DNA from: Microvirga subterranea
GTDB taxonomy: Bacteria; Pseudomonadota; Alphaproteobacteria; Rhizobiales; Beijerinckiaceae
Assembly: GCF_003350535.1 (NCBI RefSeq)
Contig: NZ_QQBB01000014.1
Location: forward strand, 22,060-86,059
Length of the DNA: 64,000 bases
Direction of reading: 5' to 3'
Each line of letters starts with the position of its first letter. Within the stretch, counting starts at the first letter, position 1. A program made the position numbers and the translations under genes. This document shows, one piece after another, positions 35,886 through 43,113 of this stretch. The notes below the pieces were generated by a model, which was not told where the DNA came from, made no database searches, and worked only from the letters and a program-made list of their open reading frames with translations.

Positions 35886-38432
35886 TCAAACGAGAGCTCG
35901 CGACAAATAAGGCGCCGTACGGCTGCCTGATGCTTTTGCTACTTCGACTGGCGGCCCCGATGCAACCAATTGCCCGCCCTCGTCGCCGGCTCCCGGACCA
36001 AGATCCATGATCCAGTCACTTCTCGCGGCAACGCGCATGTTATGCTCGACCACAATGACCGTGTTGCCAACTTCGACCAGCCCATCGAGCTGAGCCACAA
36101 GTCTCTCCACATCGGCGGGATGTAGTCCGGTCGTCGGCTCGTCGAGGACGTAGAGCGTATCGCCGCGCTGAACGCGTTGAAGCTCGGTCGCAAGCTTGAT
36201 CCGCTGCGCCTCCCCTCCGGACAATTCGGTCGCAGGTTGGCCCAGCCGCAGATAGCCCAGACCCACCTCACGCACGATCGTGAGCGAACGAAGCAAGGGC
36301 GGCTCATGGGCGAAAAACTCCCAGGCCGCGTCGACCGTCATTCCGAGCACGTCGGCGATGGATTTGTCGCGGTACTTGATCTTGAGCGTTTCGGCATTGT
36401 ACCGGGCACCGTGGCAGGTCGGGCATGGGGCATAGACGCTCGGCAGGAATAAGAGCTCGACCATGACGAAGCCTTCGCCCTCGCAATGCTGGCAGCGGCC
36501 CTTTGCGACGTTAAAGGAAAAGCGTCCTGCGTCGTAGCGGCGGGCACGCGCCTGCTTGGTTGCGGCAAACAGCTTGCGGATGTGATCGAAAAGGCCGGTG
36601 TAGGTTGCAAGGTTCGAACGCGGCGTGCGCCCGATCGGCTTCTGATCGACCCGCACCAGGCGCCTGATCCCTTCCATGCCGCTAACGATCCGGCCCTCGC
36701 TGGGCATTGTCGCTGCCCGTTCCAGTTCCTCGCCCTCTTCCTCCGGCTCACCGATATCGTGACCCAGATGCGCCGCCACCAGTTCGGCTAATGCCTGGCT
36801 GACCAGGCTCGACTTGCCTGAGCCGGATACGCCCGTCACGGTCGTGAGCACGCCCAGGGGAAATGCGACGTCGAGCTCGTTCAGGTTGTTGCGTGTAACC
36901 CCGGCGAGGCGCAGCCAGCCTTTCGGTAGGCGGACTTCCCGAGGCGGGAGAGAGCTTTCGGCGAACAGGAAACGCCGGGTCTGCGAGGCCTCGACCTGGC
37001 TAAGCCCATCCGGCGGACCGCTATAGATCACACGGCCGCCCTGCTCTCCCGCGCCAGGGCCAACGTCGACGATCCAGTCGGCATGACGGATGACATCAAG
37101 ATTGTGCTCGACCACGAACTGCGAATTCCCGGACGCCTTCAGTTGCCCGAGCGCGTTCAGCAGCGCCTCGGTATCTGCCGGATGGAGCCCAGCCGACGGC
37201 TCGTCGAGCACATAGACCACGCCGAAGAGATTGGAGCGAATCTGCGTGGCCAGCCGCAGCCGTTGAAGCTCGCCGGGCGAAAGCGTCGGGGTGCTGCGAT
37301 CAACGGCGAGATAGCCGAGCCCGAGATCGAGCATGGCGTTGAGCCGAGCGACAAGATCCTGCGCGATGCGTTGCGCGACCTCCGCCTTGTCCGGATGCTC
37401 CGCCTCGATCTTTGCCAGCCGCGGGGCCGTCCCGTCCGCAACGGAGCGGAAGATATCGGCGAGGCGGACGAGTGGCAGACTGGAGATGTCGGCGATGTCC
37501 AGTCCCGCAAACGTGACGGACAGGGACTCGAGCCGAAGGCGCTTGCCGTGGCAGAGTGGGCACTCGGTGCTCACCATGTATTGAGCCACGCGTCGCTTCA
37601 TCAGTGGGCTCTGCGTGTTGGCGAAGGTGTGCAGCACGTAGCGCTTGGCGCTTGTGAATGTGCCCTGATAGGCCGGCTCTTCCTTGCGTTTGAGCGCGCG
37701 CCGAACCTCCTGCTGCGTATATCCAGGATAAACCGGGACGGTCGGCTGCTCGTCGGTGAAAAGAAGCCAGTTCCGGTCCTTCTTGGGTAGGTTCCGCCAG
37801 GGCCGATCCACGTCGAAGCCGAGCGTGGTCACAATATCGCGCAGGTTCTGGCCATGCCAGGCGGTCGGCCAGGCGGCTATGGCCCGCTCGCGAATGGTCA
37901 GCGTGTCGTCCGGTACCATCGATCGCTCGGTGACCTCGTAAACCCGGCCAAGCCCATGGCAACGGGGACAAGCCCCCTCGGGCGTATTGGGCGAGAACGA
38001 CTCGGCATAGAGGATCGCTTGCCCGCGCGGATAGTCGCCGGCCCGGGAGTAAAGCATGCGCAGCAGGTTGGACAAGGTTGTGACGCTGCCCACCGAGGAG
38101 CGTGTGGTCGGGGAACCGCGCTGCTGCTGAAGCGCGACGGCGGGTGGCAGGCCATCAACGTCGTCCACATCAGGGACGGGCATCTGGTGGAACAGTCGCC
38201 TGGCATAGGGCGACACCGACTCAAGATATCGCCGTTGCGCCTCGGCATAAAGGGTTCCGAAGGCCAGCGAAGACTTTCCGGAGCCGGATACACCCGTGAA
38301 AACGACAAGAGTATCGCGCGGAATTTCAAGATCGATGTTCTTGAGATTGTGCTCGCGGGCCCCGCGGACGCGAACGAATCCCGTTCCGTCCTGCACAGCC
38401 GTCGATGAATGGGGTTCAAGATCTTTCTGCAT
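35886..38432 (-). CDS. UvrA2-like excinuclease ABC protein
   Basis: 848 residues. Two ABC modules: Walker [10 protein letters not shown] at 47-55 and again near 534-542; signature [12 protein letters not shown] in the first and [12 protein letters not shown] in the second; Walker [14 protein letters not shown] and [13 protein letters not shown]. Zinc-finger cysteine pairs CPRCHG, CPLCHG, CQHCEG and CPTCHG are present. Housekeeping UvrA is about 940-970 residues and contains a UvrB-binding domain; this shorter form matches UvrA2/DrrC-type paralogues, linked to DNA-lesion tolerance or drug resistance. It is a single-gene unit. Confidence 0.88.
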   Translation of the reverse strand: MQKDLEPHSSTAVQDGTGFVRVRGAREHNLKNIDLEIPRDTLVVFTGVSGSGKSSLAFGTLYAEAQRRYLESVSPYARRLFHQMPVPDVDDVDGLPPAVALQQQRGSPTTRSSVGSVTTLSNLLRMLYSRAGDYPRGQAILYAESFSPNTPEGACPRCHGLGRVYEVTERSMVPDDTLTIRERAIAAWPTAWHGQNLRDIVTTLGFDVDRPWRNLPKKDRNWLLFTDEQPTVPVYPGYTQQEVRRALKRKEEPAYQGTFTSAKRYVLHTFANTQSPLMKRRVAQYMVSTECPLCHGKRLRLESLSVTFAGLDIADISSLPLVRLADIFRSVADGTAPRLAKIEAEHPDKAEVAQRIAQDLVARLNAMLDLGLGYLAVDRSTPTLSPGELQRLRLATQIRSNLFGVVYVLDEPSAGLHPADTEALLNALGQLKASGNSQFVVEHNLDVIRHADWIVDVGPGAGEQGGRVIYSGPPDGLSQVEASQTRRFLFAESSLPPREVRLPKGWLRLAGVTRNNLNELDVAFPLGVLTTVTGVSGSGKSSLVSQALAELVAAHLGHDIGEPEEEGEELERAATMPSEGRIVSGMEGIRRLVRVDQKPIGRTPRSNLATYTGLFDHIRKLFAATKQARARRYDAGRFSFNVAKGRCQHCEGEGFVMVELLFLPSVYAPCPTCHGARYNAETLKIKYRDKSIADVLGMTVDAAWEFFAHEPPLLRSLTIVREVGLGYLRLGQPATELSGGEAQRIKLATELQRVQRGDTLYVLDEPTTGLHPADVERLVAQLDGLVEVGNTVIVVEHNMRVAARSDWIMDLGPGAGDEGGQLVASGPPVEVAKASGSRTAPYLSRALV

Positions 38433-39030
38433 CGGACGGCCTGGTGAAATGTAGGATTCGCGAACATCTAGGGTGATCTAACGCTCACGCCAGAGGAATA
38501 ACTTCCACTTCTGCGCGTAGAGCCTCACAGTGGATAATCACTAGAAATGGGCTGGCCACTCCGGCAGATGCTGCCGGAGTACAGGTCCGGAATGCGGAAC
38601 TCGCTAACTGATAATCATCAAGGGCCGTCTTGAGATCTACGGCCACTTTGTCGGCCCAGGGCATTGTTCAAACGGAAAAGCCCAGGCTCCGGGGCGAACG
38701 GATAGGATGCCTTCGCATCTCCGCCTCGCGCACTACGGGCCTGGGCTGATCGGGTACCACACGGGCGCTCGCATCGTCAGGCGAGCACAGGAACAGGCCG
38801 GGCCGGAGTACATTCGTCCTGACACGGCCTCATCGAGGCTGGCGGTGACGCCCGTGCTCTCGAAGTCCACATACGATGTCCGCTGGGGTAAACCTGATAT
38901 GGGGATTGAAACCCGGTTCGCAAGACCCATCGAGGCAGGGCGGACCACCCACTGGCCTTTCCTCCCTCCGGTCAGAACCTCTCCTGCGGCTCCGAGTTGA
39001 CGGCATAGCGCCTTCACCCGGAGAACCGCC
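38433..39030. other. Intergenic region with a perfect 10-bp hairpin
   Basis: About 600 bp between divergent genes. ACTCCGGCAG (38558-38567) and CTGCCGGAGT (38571-38580) form a perfect 10-bp stem with a 3-base loop, not followed by T residues, so it may be an operator, a REP-like element or part of a terminator. A 97-codon rightward frame (38707-39000) is open but lacks a recognisable domain and ribosome site; I do not call it. Confidence 0.45.
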
Positions 39031-39765
39031 ATGTCCGCTCCCAAAGTGCTCGTTGTCGCCACCTCGCATGACCAGATGGGATCCACTGGCCACCGCACCG
39101 GTGTCTGGCTGGAGGAGCTTGCCACGCCCCAGTACGCCCTGCTCGACGGCGGCGCGGAGGTCACGCTCGTGTCGATCAAGGGCGGGGCGATCCCATGGGA
39201 TCCGCGCAGCCTGCCGGCGAAGGCTGGAGAAGGTCCGGGTGAGAAGCCCGAGGAGCAGCAGAAGGTCCCAGCCTCGGTTCACCGCTTCCTCTCCGATGAG
39301 AGGGTCATGGCAACAGCCCGAAACTCCCCTGCCCTCGCCGGCGTGGATCCAGGCTCCTTCGACGCAGTGTTCCTGCCCGGCGGGCACGGGCCGATGTGGG
39401 ACGCGGCCAATGACGAGACGCTGGCTCGGGTCATCGGATCGATGTTCGACCAGGGTAAGGTGGTCGCCGCCGTGTGCCATGGTCCGGCCGGGCTGGTAAA
39501 GGCCATGCAGCAGGATGGACGACCAATTGTCGATGGTCGCCGGGTGAGCGCCTTCACGAACACCGAGGAGGACGCGGTCGGGCTGACAAAGGTGGTGCCG
39601 TTTCTGCTGGAGGACCGGCTGAAGGAGCTGGGCGGCCGCTTCGAGCGCGGGCCCGACTGGCAGCCTTTCGCCGTTCAGGACGGTAACCTGATCACGGGCC
39701 AGAACCCGCAATCCTCCGAACTCGTCGCCCGGCACGTGCTGACATCTCTCGGCAGGGCCGTCTGA
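39031..39765 (+). CDS. DJ-1/PfpI (Hsp31-like) class I glutamine amidotransferase-like protein
   Basis: 244 residues, cggagaa before ATG 39031. The nucleophile elbow AVCHGPAGL carries Cys149-His150; upstream AVFLPGGHGPMWD is the conserved turn of Hsp31/HchA-like proteins. Family members are glyoxalase-III/deglycase, chaperone or peptidase-like stress proteins. The insert SIKGGAIPWDPRSLPAKAGEG is typical of the Hsp31 branch. Gene stands alone; no partner obvious. Confidence 0.9.
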   Translation: MSAPKVLVVATSHDQMGSTGHRTGVWLEELATPQYALLDGGAEVTLVSIKGGAIPWDPRSLPAKAGEGPGEKPEEQQKVPASVHRFLSDERVMATARNSPALAGVDPGSFDAVFLPGGHGPMWDAANDETLARVIGSMFDQGKVVAAVCHGPAGLVKAMQQDGRPIVDGRRVSAFTNTEEDAVGLTKVVPFLLEDRLKELGGRFERGPDWQPFAVQDGNLITGQNPQSSELVARHVLTSLGRAV

Positions 39766-40274
39766 ATGACGATTCTGATGCTCGTCAGAGCGGCCGGCCT
39801 GGTCGGCGGGGCCCGCCTCGCCCACGGCCTCGACCACGACGGCCCCGCCCAACATCGGAATACGTCCGTCTTGCATCGGCATCTGTCCGCTCACGACATC
39901 ATAGTCGGGCAGTTCAGCAAACTCGCCTAAAGCCGAACCCGAACCTCATCTGGCCCCGGATCACCTAGTTCCGGCATTTCGACGGGTTCGAGGCGCACCA
40001 ATCCGGCCGGTGGCCGCGGGTTGCGATCTGTTCCCGCAAACTGCGAGTCGTTCGGGAGAAGCCTTATGTCTATCCATGTTCGCTATCCAAGAACTGCAAG
40101 TCTTCACCAAGTGGGGAGAACTCCCGTACTCCCAAGGAACGCAGTCTACTCCTTGTGTGCCCGGAACCGGGACAACTCTCTGACGTAGTACAGTTCGAGG
40201 ATTCCCAACCGGACGCCGTAGCCTCACAGGCTGGGCGAGAGTTAAAGCTCGTACTGTTGTTTGACGGTCGCGCA
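39766..40274. other. Intergenic region before the Crp/Fnr gene
   Basis: About 510 bp. The reading frame of the Crp/Fnr gene extends back to 40155, but that part has little coding character. A leftward 106-codon frame (39961-40281) shows no motif. Presumed to hold the Crp/Fnr promoter. Confidence 0.3.
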
Positions 40275-40991
40275 ATGTCATCGGACCCGGGATCTGATCT
40301 TGGCTTGAAGAACCGGTTGCTCGAACGAATCGGCTCGAATGCTCCTGAGGAATTTTTGAACAGCCTCGAGTTAGTCGATCTTCCTCTTGGCCGGATCTTG
40401 TATGAAGCTGAAGACAAAATTCGATTCGTCTACTTTCCTCATAATGCGGTCGTGTCGCTTCTGGCAGTCCTGTCGGACGGCAGCACGGCAGAGATGGAAA
40501 CGATAGGTCGGGAAGGTGTTCTGGGAGTCGTGGAAGCGCTTGGCGATCGAGTTTCGCAGGGGCGCTGCATCGTACAGTTCCCCGGATCTGCCTCGCGCGT
40601 GAAAATCGAACAATTCCGGCAGGTCGTCGGAGCGAGCGCTTCCGTCCGCCAGGCGATGCTCTGCTATATGCAGTTCCTCTTCATGCAGATCCTTCAGGTA
40701 GGTGTCTGCAACGCCGTCCATTCCGCGGAAGCACGCTTTTGTCGAACGCTCTTGATCATGCGCGATCGCATGAACCGCGACGATCTCCCGCTGACACATG
40801 AGTTTCTAGCAGGAATGCTGGGCGTCCATCGGCCCGCGGTCAGCATCATCGCCCATCGCATGCAGGATGAAGGACTGATCAAGCAGGGACGTGGGCTCAT
40901 CACCATCACGGATTCCACTCATCTCGAGGATAAGGCCTGTGAGTGCTACAAATCCATCCGCAGAAGCTACGACAGACTTCTCCCACCTTAG
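40275..40991 (+). CDS. Crp/Fnr-family transcriptional regulator
   Basis: 238 residues from ATG 40275 (MSSDPGSDLGLKNRLLERIG). An N-terminal cyclic-nucleotide-binding-like barrel (DLPLGRILYEAEDKIRFVYFPHNAVVSLLAV; METIGREGVLGVVEAL), a dimer helix (SVRQAMLCYMQFLFMQILQ) and a C-terminal helix-turn-helix (LTHEFLAGMLGVHRPAVSIIAHRM). The Fnr iron-sulfur cysteine set is absent. This subtype is common in Methylobacteriaceae and Rhizobiales and senses unknown signals. It lies 301 bp upstream of the peptide/exporter locus and is the natural candidate regulator, though this is inference. Confidence 0.88.
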   Translation: MSSDPGSDLGLKNRLLERIGSNAPEEFLNSLELVDLPLGRILYEAEDKIRFVYFPHNAVVSLLAVLSDGSTAEMETIGREGVLGVVEALGDRVSQGRCIVQFPGSASRVKIEQFRQVVGASASVRQAMLCYMQFLFMQILQVGVCNAVHSAEARFCRTLLIMRDRMNRDDLPLTHEFLAGMLGVHRPAVSIIAHRMQDEGLIKQGRGLITITDSTHLEDKACECYKSIRRSYDRLLPP

Positions 40992-41138
40992 CCTCGCCCG
41001 AACGGATACTGAATTTGTCTTCGAACTACTGCTTAGACGGTTTGCGGGAGCGCGCCCAGCGATAGCCATTCTGTAGAGTCCACTACATTCGGATTAATGC
41101 TGTTTATCACAAGTATTGTACGGATCCGAACAGACCGT

Positions 41139-41157
41139 TGCTTACGGTAAGTACAAA
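41139..41157 (+). promoter_or_regulatory. Candidate palindromic operator upstream of the peptide gene
   Basis: TTGCTTACGGTAAGTACAA has a perfect CTTAC-G-GTAAG core (41141-41151) flanked by TTG and CAA, the outer triplets seen in Crp/Fnr-type sites, although the spacing is uneven. It lies about 136 bp before the peptide start codon and downstream of a Crp/Fnr gene. The assignment rests on symmetry only. Confidence 0.3.
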
Positions 41158-41258
41158 TTCGAAACGCGAAGATTGCCACCAAGACCTAGATGTTTCTGCC
41201 ACAACAACAGACAAGCTTCGCACTGCTTAGAGTATCCGGCGTTCAATTTACAGGACAG

Positions 41259-41275
41259 ATCCTGATTCTCAGGAT
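41259..41275 (+). promoter_or_regulatory. Perfect hairpin just upstream of the peptide ribosome site
   Basis: ATCCTGA (41259-41265), loop TTC, TCAGGAT (41269-41275): a perfect 7-bp stem ending four bases before the strong ctggagga ribosome site (41279-41286). It could stabilise the transcript's 5' end or be an operator half-site pair. It is not a terminator because a gene starts directly behind it. Confidence 0.5.
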
Positions 41276-41292
41276 TTTCTGGAGGAATTGCT

Positions 41293-41553
41293 ATGCGCGA
41301 ACTCAAGACTGAAGAACTCGCTCACGTTTCCGGCGCCGGTTTGGTCATTTGTCCGCCCCCGCCTTGCTACACCCCCTGCCCGCCGCCGCCCTGCTACGAA
41401 CCTCCGGAATGTCCCGAAGAGCCCAAGACGAAGGGCAACAATGGTTGGGGACAGCAGAAAGAAGGGCACAAGTCTGAAGGTATAGACGACGGTGAAAACG
41501 CGGGATCGTCTCATGCTTATGCAGGTGGTGGCGGGGACAAGTTCTCACGTTAG
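41293..41553 (+). CDS. Double-glycine-type leader peptide with Cys/Pro-rich core (candidate exported peptide)
   Basis: 86 residues, very strong ctggagga site before ATG 41293. The N-terminus MRELKTEELAHVSGAG is a class II bacteriocin/microcin leader: charged ELxxxEL pattern, hydrophobic positions Leu4, Leu9 and Val12, ending SGA with small residues at -2/-1 where C39 peptidases cut. The core has CPPPPCYTPCPPPPCYEPP, a repeated CPPPPCY unit, with cysteines at 20, 25, 29, 34 and 40, followed by a hydrophilic Gly/Asn/Gln/Lys tail ending GGGGDKFSR. The adaptor and C39 exporter genes follow on the same strand. No RiPP-modifying enzyme lies nearby. Activity (toxin, signal, structural) unknown. Confidence 0.8.
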   Translation: MRELKTEELAHVSGAGLVICPPPPCYTPCPPPPCYEPPECPEEPKTKGNNGWGQQKEGHKSEGIDDGENAGSSHAYAGGGGDKFSR

Positions 41554-41656
41554 AACTAATGATCCAGAGTAGTAGTCCGTCTTGTTCCACGCGCCCAATG
41601 GGTGCTCAGTCACCATACGGGACAGCTGCTCGGTTAAGGCCACGATTGAACTGTCG

Positions 41657-41679
41657 CACCGGCACCTCTGGTGCCGGTG
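41657..41679 (+). terminator. Perfect hairpin between peptide and exporter genes (possible attenuator)
   Basis: CACCGGCACC (41657-41666), loop TCT, GGTGCCGGTG (41670-41679): a perfect, GC-rich 10-bp stem about 100 bp after the peptide stop and 100 bp before the adaptor gene. Only TCTT follows, so it would be a leaky terminator or an RNA-processing/stabilising element. Such elements often raise the ratio of precursor peptide to transporter. Confidence 0.6.
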
Positions 41680-41781
41680 TCTTCGGACGCAAGCAGGATG
41701 CAATGAATGGCAGTTGTCAGCCGCTTGTATAATGCGTTCGATCTTCACCATGAACTGCTTTGAGGCGGTGAGTTGGCTGTT

Positions 41782-43113
41782 ATGAGCGAGAATGCCTCCA
41801 AGTATAATTCACTTGTCGAGGGCAATACTCGGTCCGCTCCCGCGCAGCCGCTCTTTCGCCCCGAGGTGATGGTTGAGCACCAGTCACAGTGGCTCGGAAC
41901 GGTGCTGCTTGAGCCAAAGATCACCCACTGGATGTTTGCGTCGCTGGCACTGCTCGCCACAGCGGCCGTCCTGGGCATGCTGTTCTTCACCTCCTACACC
42001 CGTAAGGCTCGAATCAACGGCTGGCTCGTGCCGCAGCAGGGTCTGGTGCGGGTCTATGCGCCTCAGTCCGGAGTCATCACCCGGATCCACGCGAGCGAGG
42101 GCATGACCGTTAAGAAGGGTACGCCGCTGCTGGCCATCTCCACCGAACTGCAGAGCGAGGCGCTCGGGGGCACGAGGCAGGAGATCGTCCGACGCCTGAC
42201 CGAGCGCCGAAACAGCATGGCCGAAGAGAAAACGATCCAGAAACGCCTCGTCTCCCAGCAGATGGCGGATCTGGTGCAGCGCATCGCGGCCCTCGACAAC
42301 GAGCAGACGTTCCTGACGAAGGAGCTAGAGCTGCAACGGACCCAACTCGAGCTCAATCAGCAGATCGAAGAGCGCATGCGGACCCTGCGCTCTAGGGACA
42401 TCGTCACTGAGCCTCGTCGGGAGGAGGCGGAACGGGAGCGCATCCAGCAGGCCGCAAAGCTCCAGGCACTGGAGAGGACCCAGGCATCTCTTCAGCGCGA
42501 ATCCCTGCAGCTGAAGGCGTCCTTGCGCGAAATCCCAATCAAGCATCTCACCCAGCTGGCCGAGATCGACCGCAACATCGCCGCCCTTGAGCAGGAGCTG
42601 GCCGAGGCGGAGGCCCGGCGGGAGATCGTGATACCGGCTCCACAGGATGGCACCGTCAGCGGCATGCAGGTCGAGCGGGGTGGCAGCGCGCAGCCCAGTG
42701 TTCCCCTCATGAATATTGTGCCGTCCGGCGCCAACCTGCAGGCTCAGCTGTTCAGCCCGAGCCGCGCCATCGGCTTCATCCACGAAGGCCAGCGGGTGCT
42801 CCTTCGCTACGAAGCCTTTCCCTATCAGAAGTTCGGCTTTCACGAGGGTATCGTGACTGCCGTCTCCCGCGCCACGATCAGCCCAGCCGAGATGACCCAG
42901 CAGCTCGCCGGACTTTCCACGCTCTACGGCACCAGCGAGCCGGTCTACCGGATTACGGTCGAGCTGAAGCAGCAGACCGTCACAGCCTACGGCAGTCCTA
43001 TGCCGCTTCAGCCAGGCATGAAGCTGGAAGCGGACGTACTGCTGGAGAGCCGCCGCTTGGTGGAGTGGATGCTCGAGCCCCTGTTCAGCATCAGCGGGAA
43101 ATTGACTGGATGA
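41782..43113 (+). CDS. HlyD/CvaA-type membrane fusion protein of the peptide exporter
   Basis: 443 residues from ATG 41782; an in-frame TTG nine bases earlier is less likely. One membrane segment (HWMFASLALLATAAVLGMLFF, about 48-68), the lipoyl half RKARINGWLVPQQGLVRVYAPQSGVITRIH, a long coiled coil (about 120-280, rich in Glu/Gln/Arg/Leu) and the second half PAPQDGTVSGMQVERGGSAQP. This is the layout of CvaA/HlyD-type adaptors used with C39 ABC exporters in type I peptide secretion. The stop overlaps the start of the ABC gene (ATGA). No TolC-like gene is in the locus. Confidence 0.92.
   Translation: MSENASKYNSLVEGNTRSAPAQPLFRPEVMVEHQSQWLGTVLLEPKITHWMFASLALLATAAVLGMLFFTSYTRKARINGWLVPQQGLVRVYAPQSGVITRIHASEGMTVKKGTPLLAISTELQSEALGGTRQEIVRRLTERRNSMAEEKTIQKRLVSQQMADLVQRIAALDNEQTFLTKELELQRTQLELNQQIEERMRTLRSRDIVTEPRREEAERERIQQAAKLQALERTQASLQRESLQLKASLREIPIKHLTQLAEIDRNIAALEQELAEAEARREIVIPAPQDGTVSGMQVERGGSAQPSVPLMNIVPSGANLQAQLFSPSRAIGFIHEGQRVLLRYEAFPYQKFGFHEGIVTAVSRATISPAEMTQQLAGLSTLYGTSEPVYRITVELKQQTVTAYGSPMPLQPGMKLEADVLLESRRLVEWMLEPLFSISGKLTG

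Noticed and set aside
38707..39000. 97-codon rightward frame before the DJ-1 gene
   Set aside because: No ribosome site, low-complexity Pro/Arg text and no motif; listed only within the intergenic note.
41293..41553. Lanthipeptide or other modified RiPP precursor
   Set aside because: No LanM, radical-SAM, YcaO or similar enzyme lies between 39 and 47 kb, so an unmodified or disulfide-bonded peptide is more likely.
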